Source: Siniperca chuatsi (lineage: Eukaryota; Chordata; Actinopteri; Centrarchiformes; Sinipercidae). Taken from it: DNA of 64,000 nucleotides. Position 1 is the first letter of the stretch; each line of letters begins with the position of its first letter. The DNA is taken from positions 1,884,001 to 1,948,000 of the forward strand of contig NC_058062.1 in the NCBI RefSeq assembly GCF_020085105.1, in the 5' to 3' direction. Positions 1 through 12,180 of this stretch are shown here, piece after piece. Both the position numbers and the translations under genes were made by a program. The notes below the pieces were generated by a model. It saw only the letters and a program-made list of their open reading frames with translations. It searched no databases and had not been told where the DNA came from.

Positions 1-3000
1 GTCGGCTGACGGAGGCGGCTGGTGAGTCTCAACACTAAACTGACATATTTGTGAGGTTATTTTTAAAATATAATATTTGCCATTTACAGTTTTTCATTTT
101 ACTATGAAATTTATTGTAACAAAACAAAATATTGCCTAGCTTAGCCCTTGACACCTGCCATTCTGACTGAGCTTCACACCAAACTCCATTTAAAATTCAC
201 TCACTTTAACGTCTACCTTGATAACGAGCAGTTTTAAACACTGAATGGCAGTAAAGTAAATTTGAACTTGACCGACATGTTTATGATGACTACTCAAGTG
301 ATTTGAGAAAAGGTTTCATGAACTAACCAAAGCTGAACTCTTCTTAACTTGAGTCCAAAAGAAAAGAAGAGAAAAGTTAAGTGAGGTGTTGCATGGAATT
401 CATACCAATGGCAATCTGCACTGAAACACCCACAGTGTTCAGTGCAAGGAGCCAGATCTCATGGGTTTTTCTGCAGAGCCACTTTGGCCCCGTTCACACT
501 GCAGGCAAAAGTGGCCCAAATCTGATTTTTTTGGGGGGGTCAAGTGACCAGGTCAGACTTCTTCAGAGGTAGTGTGAACACTCAAATCTTGCCCAGATCT
601 GATTTTTTTCAAATCAGATTTAGACCACATACATATGTGGTCCTGAATCAGTCAATCTACGTCGACATTTGTCACAATTATCAGAACCAGAATCAGAAAT
701 ACTTTATTGATCCCTGAAGGGAAACTCTTTGTTACAGCAGCTCGCCTTTACGTCAGTGCACACAGGAGAAAGTACTAGTAAACAATATGATACACTATAA
801 AAACTATAATACAGGTCAGAAAATAAATGAAGTATCAGATGGGTATAAGTATAAGATAAACTAAGTGTGAAGTACCAAGTGGGTTTACCGGTTGATGATG
901 ATAATACAGTATAATAATACAATGTAATAAAATAAGTAAGCAGAGGTGCATGTACTGTCGAGAGTAATAGAGGTATATAATATCAATAACAATAAATAAG
1001 AAAAACTAACATGGGAAAACTAATATTGCACCGGAGTATTAACACAGAATATTGCACAATTATCTCAAGTATTGCAGAGATGTTAATGATCAATGTCCAG
1101 TTTAGTGACTTCGGGTCATACAGACTGACACTTAGAGGGAGGAGTTAAAGAGTCTGATGGCCACAGGCAGGAAGGACTTCCTGTGGCGCTCTGTGGTGCA
1201 TTGTGGGGGGATGAGTCTTCCGCTGAAGGTGCTCCTTTGTTTGACCAGCACGTCATGGAGCGGGTGGGAGACGCTGTCCAAGATGGCGTGTAGTTTACCC
1301 AGCATCCTCCTCTCTGACACCACCGCCAGAGAGTCCAGCTCCGCCCCCACAATGTCACCGGCCTTACGGATCAGTTTGTTGAGTCTGTTGGCGTCCGCTA
1401 CCCTCAGCCTGCTGCCCCAGCATGCAACAGCATACAGGACAGCACTGGCCACCACAGACTCATAAAACATCTTCAGCATTGTCCGGCAGATGTTGAAGGA
1501 CCTCAGCCTCCTCAGGAAACAGAGGCGGCTCTGGCCCTTCCTGTAAACAGCTTGAGTGTTCTTGGTCCAGTCCAGTTTGTTATGCGCCGGCGAGTTAGCC
1601 GTAGACACAACAGACGCAGACAGTAACATTAAAAACTTGACTAGATATGGAGAACAGCGATGGAGCGAGTCAAATCAGAAGTTGCCCTCGACATCCGAAA
1701 GTTTTCAGCGTCTTGGTGAAACTATTCACGTCACATTCCCAGCACTCCTGGCTTCGTCTACGCAGCCACACAGACCTCTGTCGTGAATTTGCAGCCATGA
1801 ACCCGCAAAAGGCCAAAATAACCAATTTTGCTCTCTTTCTCTTCGATCTTCTCCTCTTCAGCACCTGCTCGTTAATGTTACGGCTTCCATTACACAAACA
1901 TTTTTAAATAAAAAGCGAAAATGCTTACTTCCTCCATAACCTCCCGAACTTTAGCGCAACAGCGTGCTGCATCTGATGTCATTGTTGTTGTTCTTTTGCG
2001 CATGCGGGTTTGTTTGAAACCTCAGGCAGTTCACACTGGAATCAGATATAGGCCACATTTTAAAAGGTAACGCGAACAGCCAAACAAAAAAAATCGGATC
2101 TGATCAAAAAATCAGAATTGAGCGTTAAGACTTGCGGTGTGAACGGGGCCTTTGTGATGCTGTTGTGTTTTGTTGTCTGTGTTCAGGTCGTCAGATTCAG
2201 ATTTCAGCTTACAGGACGAAGGTCCCTGTAACATCGACGTGTTGGGCAGCTCTTCTCTCTCACATCAACAGTTCATCGAAAGGTTCGTATGGCAAATAAG
2301 CTGATGTTTTTTTCTAGAGCTGGGCGATGAATCCATTAAATGTTAATCAATAACATCACGTTATAAAACACATCTGTGCTTTCAAGGTCCAAAAGCCTGC
2401 AGTGACGCCACGTTGATCAGAGCTTCTGAGGTCAACAATACTGAGATATTTGATTTGTCAGTATTCTCCACAGTCTTACGGGTTGAGGTTGCAAACTACG
2501 TAGTATCACCATGACAACCACCCTAAATACGCTTAACAGCTACCTGCAAATACCACAGAAGCATCTTAAACGTGCAGGAAACCACTGCTGCAAAATAATT
2601 TCACAATCAGCGAGTATTTAAACGTCAAACATTTGGCCCGTGAACAGTTTAAAATCCCGAAGGCCGAGTTTACGTATTCACGCAGCTTGTTAGCTTCCTG
2701 CTAACAGTCCAACAGCCGGAGATACTCAGAATGACTTAAACCTTGAAAACAAAATGTTATAAATGAATAGAAAATGTTAGGTCGGTTTCCAGTGGTTCTA
2801 CTTCGTCGGAGCCACGCTTTCTGATTTCACGTTCGTGTTTGTTTTGCTTGCCGTGGATCTTACATGACTCGAACCTGCTGATCACATGTTGTGTTTTTTC
2901 AGATATGCATACAGCAGACCGGTGATCCTCAGGGGTCTGACCGACAACACGGTGCGTAGTCGAACACACTCACATTAACTGCACAGATTGTTGAGCAGCT

Positions 3001-6000
3001 CTGGGAAAATATAAAATTAGGATTTGGTTAACAACACATATTTGTGTTTAGGAGGAAAATAAACACACGAAACAATATCCAACCGAGCTGAAACGTCACC
3101 AGTTCTGCCGTCACTACGTCTTACATGGCAAACTGATTTTAACGTGTACATTTTTATACATTTGATATCGTAGAAAAGGTTTCAGTCGTAGTCGTCTGGA
3201 CGCTGTTTTCAGAATCAAGACGTTTCGGCTCCCATCCGGAAGTCATTCTCAATTGTGAAAATGGTCTGAGAACTCAGAAATTTAAGCTACTCTGTGTTAC
3301 ATAAGCCCCGCCCTCAGGGAGGAGTCTACCTGAGTATCTGTTGATTAGCTAGTTTCACCTGAAACTGACCTAATAGTTTCCAAGATGGCCCAGTAATCAG
3401 TAATCAGGCCTATTGTTTTCTGGCTGCACCTCCCTCATCACTGTTAAGTACCTGATTAGCATGTGATTGGCTTGACCACGGTGTTAATACACTGTGGTAA
3501 ACGGTTGGCAAGTTGAATCTCAGACCACCATTTCTGTTCAAAGAGGGGTTTTCTTTTTTCGGCGCTCTGCAATCCCGAATCAACACAGACGACATGCTAA
3601 CTCAGGATTACAGAGCGCCGTGCATTTGCATTTAAAAGCTACAAACCGCACATTCGAAGACAGCGAGGTGGAGATCCTGAGTAGAGAGAAGAGTTGGTTT
3701 GAAAGAGGAGTCAAAGAAGCCATTTTTGTGAAAAAAGAAAACTCCTCTTTGAACAGAAATGGTGGTCTGAGATTCAACTTGCCAACCGTTTACCACAGTG
3801 TATTAACACCGTGGTCACGCCAATCACATGCTAATCAGGTACTTAACAGTGATGAGGGAGGTGCAGCCAGAAAACAATAGGCCTGATTACTGATTACTGG
3901 GCCATCATGGAAACAAGTAGGTCAGTTTCAGGTGAAACTAGCTAATCAACAGATACTCAGGTAGACTCCTCCCTGAGGGCGGGGCTTAAGCAACACAGAG
4001 TAGCTTAAATTTCTGAGTTCTCAGACCATTTTCACAATTGAGAATGACTTCCGGATGGGAGCCGAAACGTCTTGATTCTGAAAACAGTGTCCAGACGTCT
4101 ACGACTGAAACCTTTTCTACGATGGACCGCTCCTGGACGAATGAGGGACGACACCGTCTATACATTTGATAGTTAAATAACATGTTAAAATCCATTTTAA
4201 ATGGACAAACTGGGAACAAAAAACTGTGGGACCATAAACCTGACCCAGAAATGCAAACGAATGTTACAGGTGGATTTCTCCTTAAATGCGTCCAGCATGC
4301 AGCGGTGGAAGATTTACTTAAGTACAATTACCACAGAATACAAATACTCAGTTACGAGTAAAAGTTACTTAAGTAAGAGTATTATAGACAAAATGTACTT
4401 AACGTATCCGAAGTATTTGCAGAATGGACCCTGAATGGATGCGTTAATGCATACGCAGTACTTTGCTGTTAGTGGAGCTAATTTTAACAACTTTATTTAC
4501 TTCTGGGAGTTTAATCAGCAACAAAACATCATATTTTATAAACGTATCACATGTTTTTATGTAAAATCTGTAAAACAGCCTGTTTTCAGCTCTGTGACGA
4601 TGCGTTTTCCAGCTGATCCGAGGGGGGGTTAAAGAGTTTATTCAGCTTCAGGAGGAGGAGAGTTTCCTCAGCACATGAAGGAAACTCTTCATCCTTCAGC
4701 TCGTCACAAACACCTGGAGATACGAGGTTTCCACCGGACAGGAAGGGGATGAAACGCTGTGATCTGTAAAGTAACTGAAGCCGTCAGACAAACGTAGGGA
4801 AGTAAAAAGTCCAATATTTCCTCTGAGATGGAGGAGAGTGGAAGCAGAAAGAGGCAGAAAATGGAAATACTGCAGTAAAGTACAAGTACCTCAAGTAGTA
4901 CGTAACTACAGTAACTGAGTAAACGCACTCAGTTACTTTCCACCGCTGCCAGCTTGTACATGCTGTAGCGTCTGTAAGTATCAGGACAGGGACACTTCAG
5001 CAGATCTGAAACGAGGTTTTGCATAAAAGAAGTACAGTTTTCACCCGAGCTGAATGTAAACGCCCTCAAATTAAAGCTGAGAGCCACAACAAACGCAGTC
5101 ACACTGTTAATATAGAGTCACGAACACAATACTGGAGGTAAACTACTAACATGCTGACTTTGTTTTTAGAAATTCAGGTCTTTGTGCTCCAAGTCGAGTT
5201 TACTGGAAGAATATGGCGACCGGAGAGTGCGGCTCAGTACAGCTAACACTTACTCTTACAGGAAAGGTATGCATGTCTAACGCTCCTCGTGCTCTGCTGT
5301 GATAGGCTGCGAGGATCCCTGAAGTAAACCTTTATTTGATCTTTTTAACCGCCAAAACACTCTTTGACTCGCTGTGATCGCTTTGTTCCAGTGGACGTCC
5401 CTTTCCAGGAGTATGTGGACGTTTTCCTGAGGCCTCAGTCTTCAGACGCCCTCGGCAGCGGTGAGCAGAAACACGTTTGTACCTCGGGAGCCTCCGTTTC
5501 CCGTCCCGCTTCGCAGCTTGTTTGCACAAAATGTTTTGGGCCTCTGAGCAGACTTTAGCTGCTTTTCCACCAAAGGTACCAGGAACTTTTATACCCAGGA
5601 ACTACTTGTTGTTGAAGACCTGTGAAGATCAGGCAGGTTACGCCCGTCACACAGCTGCGTAACTCTGCTGTTTTAACTTATTAAACTTGCAGTTCAGCAC
5701 GAGGACCTTTGCTTAGTTTAACCTGTTTGAAACGCTGAGCTCACCGCTGTGTAACGGTGAAACCGAGAGCCGCGGCTTCCTCAGAGCGTAAATATTAGAA
5801 TATGGCAACACAAGCGTTACATGTCTTTTTACATATATATCAGTGTATACGCTTGTTTTCAGAAGGCCGGCCTGTGACCCAGCAACGCTGATGGGACGTA
5901 CTGAGAACAAATTTGTTTGGCATTTTAGCTTTCTTTTCTCCTGTTAGTTATTTTTTTTGGGGGGGGCGGGTCGAACTTACCTGAGCAAAGGGTTTGAGGA

Positions 6001-8026
6001 GGTCTTTTGTTTGACTGTAAAGCTCTTAGAGGCGAATGTGTGGCTTGTGATTTTGGGCTGCATAAATAAAATTGACTTCAAACAATGAACTGAATAGAAT
6101 GATTTGGAAAGACTACAGCACTGAATATCCTCACCGCTAGTGGAGCTCCTCATGGGATCATTAAAGGAGAGGGGACTATTTTCAGCGGCGGATGAATCCA
6201 CATTATACTCGTCAGCGGATACATTCACTGCTGGTTTGAGCCTGAACATGAGGGATTTGTTGATAATAAGTTAATATAGAATAACAGCAAACTCATCCCT
6301 TAAAATGAAAAGGATTCATCCTCTGGGGAGCAGGTGTCGGATATGTTATGTTTAGTTTTTCTCTTCTACAGACACGCTGTATTTTTTTGGAGACAACAAC
6401 TTCACCGAGTGGCAGAGTTTGTTTGAGCGCTACGAGGCTCCGCCGTACGTCCTGCCTCGCACCAGCGGAGCCTTCAGCTTCGGGATCGCAGGTCAGGGTT
6501 TGCGCTGCAGAGTGGATTTAAAACCAGACTGAGAGTCCACAGAGAGCCACGCTGGCAGCTCTGTGAGGCGGAGACAGAAACTGGACGCTAAATTCTCCAG
6601 GACTTACCCTGAGCCCGACAGGCGAGAAACCTCTGTGTCATCTTTAACCGTAGGGCTCATGTGGGGGTTTGTCACCAAATCTGCTTTTCAGCCGCAGTCT
6701 GGACCGGAGTGCGGACGACGTCGCCATCCCTAGAGCCACGCAGCCAAAATGGCTAAAAATCAGATTAGGGGACGAACCCCACAGGAGCCCTGAAGTTAAA
6801 GTAAAGACGACACTGCTGTGTCTTACCTGTCGGCTCAGGTTAAGTCCTGGAGAATTTAACTTTCTGAACTAAAACTTCAGTTTCGTCTCGATGGAGCTGT
6901 AAAGTTCTGACTTACGAGCACTGAAGAATGACGGACTCTTGTAGTTTTTGTTTTCTGCAGTCATCAAATGTCAAATATCGAATAAACGATGATCACACGA
7001 GAGGCTCAAACTGCAGCTTTTTGTCTCCAGGTCCTGGAACAGGAGTCCCCTTTCACTGGCACGGTCCTGGTTACTCTGAGGTCATCTATGGAAGGAAGGT
7101 GAGCAAATAACTTCCTTTTTCTTTTGTTTCCCGTCATGTCATGTTGGTTTATTTCCGAATGTGTCTGGAGTTGTGGCCTGACGCGTGAGCGCAGGTAAAT
7201 GTCACTGTTGTGGCATCTTGTAGTTCAGCGAATGATTGGGTTGTGATCACACAGCGCTGGTTCCTCTACCCGCCTGACCGGGAGCCTCATTTCCACCCGA
7301 ACCGCACCACCCTGTCCTGGGTGACGGAGACCTACCCCCACCTGCCCGAGGTCGAGGCTCCGCTGGAGTGCACCATCAGACCCGGGAGGTAACCACGCTT
7401 TTATCCTTCCAGTGATTTAGGGCTGCAGCCGGTAAATAGTCTCAGTTCATGTGACACAGAGGACATTTATCTCATATAAAGAAACTGGAAAATGAGAACA
7501 TTTTTGCACAGCAGGACATTTGGTGTAAATGTGATTTATTTCAGACCCGTTATTTATTATTAAATTATTATTTCCAACCCTGATTTTGTGATAAATATAT
7601 AGAAAAATATATATATATATAATGTTCCTTTTCCATGACAGACAGAAGAGTCCAAACTAAGTGATGGGAAAGATTTTCATGACGCTCTAACAGCCGTCTA
7701 AATATCATGTCGCTTTTTGAAAAACATTTAGTGTGACTTTGAACTTTCTGACAATGAATTCTGAACTAAATCACATTTGTTCCTTTCATGACTAAAGCGG
7801 CGGCAGTAATTTGACTAAAGCGTCGACATAATTACAACAACTCAAACAACGTAAAAGCACCTTGTGAAAGCTCACATCTCCGGCCTGCCAGGCTTTACAG
7901 AAGTGTTTCTGTAGTTTTCTAACAGTCGGGGTGTTTCTCCATCAGGTGCTGTATTTCCCCGACCGCTGGTGGCACGCCACTCTCAACCTGGACACCAGCG
8001 TTTTCATCTCCACCTTCCTCGGTTGA
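1..8026 (+). CDS. jmjd8: JmjC domain-containing protein 8, 5' end cut by the window
   Basis: Nine exons can be placed: 1-21, 2187-2282, 2903-2951, 5170-5266, 5392-5460, 6372-6491, 7031-7098, 7255-7388 and 7946-8026, all with GT-AG borders and matching phases except the last junction. The product matches vertebrate JMJD8 throughout: RPVILRGLTDNT in exon 3, RLSTANTYSY in exon 4, VPFQEYV in exon 5, LYFFGDNNFTEW in exon 6, PFHWHGPGYSEVIYG in exon 7, RWFLYPP in exon 8, YFPDRWWHATLNLD in exon 9. JMJD8 is known as an endoplasmic reticulum luminal protein with a JmjC (cupin) fold. The usual iron-binding HxD/E motif reads HWH here, so demethylase or hydroxylase activity should not be assumed. The signal peptide and start lie left of the window. 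Exon 8 to exon 9 is out of frame by one base (see findings). A run of poly-A signals follows at 8247-8257. The gene faces stub1 tail to tail, as in mammals. Confidence 0.95.
486..2150. mobile_element. DNA-transposon-like element with inverted ends, split by a LINE
   Basis: The left end (486-506) begins GGCCCCGTTCACAC and the right end (2130-2150) is its inverse complement, GTGTGAACGGGGCC. Next to each end is a subterminal segment with repeated AATCAGATTT-like words. TTT flanks both sides, possibly a 3-base target duplication. I see no transposase, so it is probably non-autonomous. Roughly 900 bases of its interior are a later LINE insertion (681-1583). It sits in jmjd8 intron 1. Confidence 0.6.
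681..1583 (-). mobile_element. 5'-truncated non-LTR retrotransposon (reverse transcriptase C-terminus plus 3' UTR)
   Basis: The - strand encodes the C-terminal part of a LINE reverse transcriptase ORF, with hallmarks such as FLRRLRSF, MFYESVVASAVLYAVACWG and a final RLFNSSL. A 3' UTR of about 450 bases follows, ending in a TTTATTGATCCC-type tail and GAATCA repeats at 681-700. The reading frame is nearly intact, which suggests a fairly young insertion. The family looks L2/CR1/jockey-like, but I cannot assign the clade. Related 3' ends lie at 9412-9472, 17806-18240 and 30737-32064. Confidence 0.8.
3168..4158 (+). mobile_element. Foldback element copy 1 (FB1), longest copy
   Basis: Two arms of about 390 bases (3169-3560 and 3740-4121) are inverted complements around a central segment. 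The insertion is flanked by a perfect 13-base duplication, TATACATTTGATA, at 3155-3167 and 4159-4171. The right end carries a 37-base extension (CTCCTGGACGAATGAGGGA and neighbours) that the left arm lacks, so the copy has polarity. The + strand of the centre and right arm encodes an ORF tail with FEDSEVEILSREKSWFERG and SLNRNGGLRFNLP. This resembles a segment near the C-terminus of GIY-YIG-containing fish retroelement ORFs, which suggests a Penelope-like parent (inference). It lies in jmjd8 intron 3. Confidence 0.85.
4300..4948. mobile_element. hAT-like miniature inverted-repeat element
   Basis: The 649-base element starts CAGCGGTGGAA and ends TTCCACCGCTG. It is flanked by CCAGCATG (4292-4299) and CCAGCTTG (4949-4956), an 8-base target duplication with one mismatch. 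Inside are the recurring ACTTAAGTA / AGTACTTGAGTAAA words of a widespread teleost repeat. It has no transposase. An 8-base duplication fits the hAT superfamily. Its interior (about 4570-4900) is closely repeated at 40441-40790. Confidence 0.8.
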
Positions 8027-8246
8027 GCTTCAGCTCGCCTGGATTTTTTTTTTTTTTTTTTAAAGGAACTCATCACATCTGTTTTATCAGAGTTTGTCCT
8101 CCGTTGCAGGCTGACGGGAGGAAAAACACTCGACAACAGGCTGCATTTGATGTTTCAGGTGATCGACAGATTGTTGGGATCATATTTTAGTCTGAAGCTC
8201 CACAGTAACATTCCAGGTCAATCTTTTCAACAAAGACTGTCCTTAA

Positions 8247-8257
8247 AATAAAATAAA
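8247..8257 (+). terminator. jmjd8 polyadenylation signals
   Basis: Two overlapping AATAAA hexamers (8247-8252 and 8252-8257) lie about 220 bases after the jmjd8 stop codon, a normal 3' UTR distance. Nothing else between the stop and the retroelement remnant at 8284 suggests a longer transcript. Confidence 0.6.
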
Positions 8258-8283
8258 CCATGTTTCCTAATAATAATGTGTAT

Positions 8284-8950
8284 TTAATGACCAAAGGAGC
8301 TAAAAGAGATGACGTCCTGCACACCCTCACACCCACCCAACTCTGCTACTGTCTTTGCATCTTTCCTAACAGGAACGATCAGATCGAAATGATCAGTTAC
8401 AACCAAATTATATAGTTTTCCTTCGTCTCTGTGGAATGGGCCACAGAAATCAACCTGAATCCGAACTGCAGTAGGACGAGGTTGTCGCTGCGCTGGTAGT
8501 CCCAGATTACAGCTGAGACACGTTGTACGATGCCTAACATGATCATTAATGTGACCACGCAGCTTAGGATGCCACCACGTATGGCTCATTTTCCCAAACG
8601 TTCTTCTGGAACCATCATGAGCTAATCCGGGAAACAACCGAATCACTGTCCCCTTCAGGGATTCAGGTAATACATATTGATTGTCTGGGCCTCACCACGT
8701 GTCATCATCGTCTAGTTCATCCACCACCACTTCTCGTGCCTCGAATCAGCTTTTTGAACATCTGTAAGGTCAGAGGATGAAACATTTTCCATATTGGTTT
8801 GTGCGCCACACCTGCAAAGGTGAGTACAAACCGAAACGGAGAATCTGGATCAACTGGTATGGCATAAAAGCCTTGACTAATATCTAACACTGAGAATACC
8901 TCATGTTCCTTTGGGTGAACGCACACAGCATGTTTGTTGATAATCGACAA
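8284..8950 (-). mobile_element. Degraded retrovirus-like pol remnant (reverse transcriptase and integrase pieces)
   Basis: Two - strand reading frames lie in pol order. A reverse transcriptase palm fragment (8717-8950) comes first. An integrase fragment (8284-8646) follows, with the zinc-binding H..C..C region and the first acidic residue of the catalytic core. Only about 70 bases separate them, so the RNase H region and most of the polymerase are deleted. Neither piece is intact and I found no LTR, gag or env next to them. The source could be an endogenous retrovirus or another LTR element. It lies just downstream of the jmjd8 poly-A signals. Confidence 0.7.
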
Positions 8951-9411
8951 CTAAACACCAAGTCACTCTCACACACCGTCTGTCACTGAAATTGAACTAT
9001 TAGCGTCAAATTCAAACGGTAAGCATGTAAGAGGCTTCCTCCCCTGTGAACAAGTGGGCCTGCAAATATCGTAGTATGTCCATTCCTAAAATAGTTGTTT
9101 GAGTTCTACGAGGACTGTAGTAAAAGTGAGTTACAAAATCAGACTTTCTTTTGGATTCCTATTGCATATTCTCTGGGAGCCAGCTTCCCTTCTGTGGGTT
9201 TAAAACATCGGCCCGTGCTAGCCGCCGACCCTCCTCCTGCCTTGTCCTGGGCGTTTAATTGGAAGACGCTGTCAGACCTTGGCTGGTTGTCCAGTTCAGA
9301 CACTGAGCGTATGTTGTCTTCAAAGGTGGAGAAGCAACTCCACTCACCAAATGCCCAAAAAAAAAAGTCTGAACCTTTTCTCAGCACAGTCCATCTACAG
9401 TATCTCCAGAG

Positions 9412-9472
9412 CTGCTGTAACAAAGAGTTTCCCTACGGGGATCAATAAAGTATTTCTGATTCTGATTCTGAT
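9412..9472 (+). mobile_element. LINE 3' tail fragment
   Basis: This short stretch (GTTTCCCTACGGGGATCAAT, then a run of TGATTC repeats) is the + strand version of the LINE 3' terminus seen on the - strand at 681-760 and 30737-30800. Only the last 60 bases are present, as expected for an extremely 5'-truncated insertion. Confidence 0.65.
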
Positions 9473-9789
9473 CTGCGTGAAACTATAGAAGTTATGACCA
9501 GTTCCAGGAGCATTCTTAACTTCTGTTGTGAAATGATCACATCAAGTTTTCATAGCTGGAAAGGCGTGAGCACCATTTCACCAAACATCTGCCAAACTCA
9601 TATGTATTCATAATATTTCCACCTTACTACAAGACTGCAAGAACCTCTGCGTTCAGTGGAATTACACATTTCGCCCCCGCTGATGTTTGGAATCACAAAG
9701 CCCTTAGACAGGACCTCTTGCTTTACTTCTGTTGATGTTATCTAAACCAGCTGGCTCAGAGTTTTTATCCAGTCTTGTGTTAAATTATG

Positions 9790-12180
9790 ATAGAATTCTT
9801 CTTTTGTGGTGATTTTAATGTTCACGTTGATGACTCCTCTAATGCCCTTGCTGCTGATTTTTTAAAATATCACTAACTCTTTCAACTTTCCACAACATGT
9901 GTCTGGCCAAACTCATTCCCGTGGCCACACCTTAGACCTAGTCTTTAGTCTGGGCCTGAAAATCCCATCTGTGGAAATCAGGGACATGTTTGTATCTGAT
10001 CACTTCTGCATTGTTTTTAACTGTGAATTAGAGGCTGCTAGTACTGTCTTATCCCGCTCTAAGTAAACACGCGTCCTTAACGAGCATAGTGCCTTACAAT
10101 TTTGTACACTGTTCAATTCTCCTGGCAGTGTGTTTCCCGATTGCTCCAACACCAACGATTTGGTTGATTATTTTAACTACCTGTGTTCTTCAACCTTAGA
10201 TCTCATAGCTCCTTTGAAAAATAGACCAAACTCAAAGACTAGAAAACAGCCATGGTTAAATGACAGTATTCGAAGCTGTAAAAAGAAATGCAGAAGAGCA
10301 GAACGCAGATGGAAGAAATCAGGTCTCCAGGTCCACTTTGTGGCCATGAAAGAGTTATTACGCCTTTATAATAGGATGGTGAAGGATGCAAGAACATGTC
10401 ATTTCTCTGCACTTATTTCTGCCCATCAGCACAACCCCAGATTCCTGTTTAAGACTGTGGATCAGTTAGTTAACCCTGCCTCTCCTTGTGCCCCTGCTGA
10501 GTGTGATGCTGATTGTGAAAAGTTTCTTTTACACTTTGCTGGAAAGGTGGAGTTAATATGATCTGATATCACCCCTAACCCTGCCTTTTTAGATGTGGAT
10601 CACCCGCTCAGGGATTCTTTGAGCAATTTTTCTGCTGTTACTCTGCCTGAACTTGCAGACATCATGTCTCTTATGAGAGTTTCCTCCAGCCCTCTGGACA
10701 AAATCCCAACTAGGTTTCTATTGGAAGTTATGGATTGTATTGCGCCCCTTTTACAAATTATCTTTAACAGCTCGCTGTCTACTGGCTGAATCCCAGATTT
10801 CTTTAAAACAGCTTGTGTCCAGCCAGTCCTAAAAAAACCTGGGCTTGATCCCACCCTCCTGGATAACTATCGCCCAATCTCCAAATTGTCTTTTATTTTG
10901 AAGATTCTTGAAAAACTTGTATCTAAGCAGCTTCTTGTTGCTGTGAAAAACAATAATACCTTTGAAAAGTTCCAATCTGGCTTTCGTCAGCACCACAGCA
11001 CTGAAACTGCCCTCCTCAAATTCACCAATGACCTTTTAATGAATACAGACGCAGGCATGTGTTCAATTCTTGTGCTGTTGGACTTCAGTGCTGCCTTTGA
11101 TACAATTGATCATGGCATTCTTTTAGATAGACTGAGGCACTGGGTGGGCATATCTGGCACTGCACTAGACTGGTTCTCATCTTATCTGTCCAATAGGAAA
11201 TTCTATATCAGCATTAATAACTTCATGTCATCCTTTTCCCATATCAAGTATGGTGTGCCTCAAGGTTCAATTCTGGGACCAATACTGTTCTCCTTATACA
11301 TGCTTCCTTTGGGTGATGTCATCCGCAGACATGGTATTTCTTTTCATTGTATGCGGATGACACACAGTTGTACCTCTCTGTCAAGCCCACTGACCTCAGT
11401 ACGCTGAGTTCTCTGCAGGACTGCCTGTCTGACATAAAAAATTGGATGTCGATACATTTTCTTCAGCTCAACTCAAATAAAACTGAAATCCTTGTAATTG
11501 GGCCCCAACACATCACTAAACAAATACTGCCATCTACTGGCTACCTGTCAAAACATATCAAGCCTGTTGCAAGATATCTTGGTGTCCTGTTTGATAGAAA
11601 TTTATGTTTTGAGCAACATATCACTAAGCTTGTCCAATCATGTTTCTATCACTGCAGAAACTTTGCAAAAATTCAATCTATTTTAAATCTTAGTGATGCA
11701 GAAATTGTTGTGCATGCTTTTATCTCCTCACGCCTCGATTACTGTAACGGCCTGTTCACTCGTCTTAATCTAAAAACTGTGAAACGACTGCAGACTGTAC
11801 AGAACTCAGCTGCTTGGCTGTAAACCAGGACCAAGAAGTATCACCACATAACACCTGTTTTAGCCTCTCTGAGTCCAGGATGGAAACTAAGGGGGACAGA
11901 GCTTTGGCCATCAGGGCCCCGAGGATCTGGAACAACCTGCCTGAAGACATCAGGCTGTCTGAGTCAGAGTCTTCATTTAAGTCTCTTCTCAAAATACATT
12001 TTTATCTGAAAGCAGATCCTGATTTTACCTGAACTGTTTATTTTATTGCTTTTATGTGTTTTATCTCTTTATATTTCGTCATTCACTGTGGTATTTTATT
12101 TCTCTTTTTGTGAAGCACTTTGTTTTGTTAAGTGCTCTATAAATAAAGTTTTATTATTATTATCATTATTATTATTATAA
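9790..12180 (+). mobile_element. L2-like LINE, 5'-truncated and decayed
   Basis: The order is endonuclease end, reverse transcriptase, 3' UTR and (ATT)n tail. Near 9805 the sequence encodes GDFNVHVDD, and near 9920 HTLDLVF, both typical of the C-terminal half of an AP endonuclease. The reverse transcriptase follows at about 10860-11820, with [38 protein letters not shown] and YADDTQLYL. The YADD box lies in a different frame from the upstream motifs, and several stop codons split the ORF, so the copy is dead. The 3' end at 12120-12180 (AGTGCTCTATAAATAAAG plus ATT repeats) is the L2-type tail. Confidence 0.85.

Noticed and set aside
3494-3880. 128-codon frame that looks like a gene
   Set aside because: It is the decayed ORF tail inside foldback copy FB1. 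The same frame recurs in FB5 and partly in FB3 and FB4.
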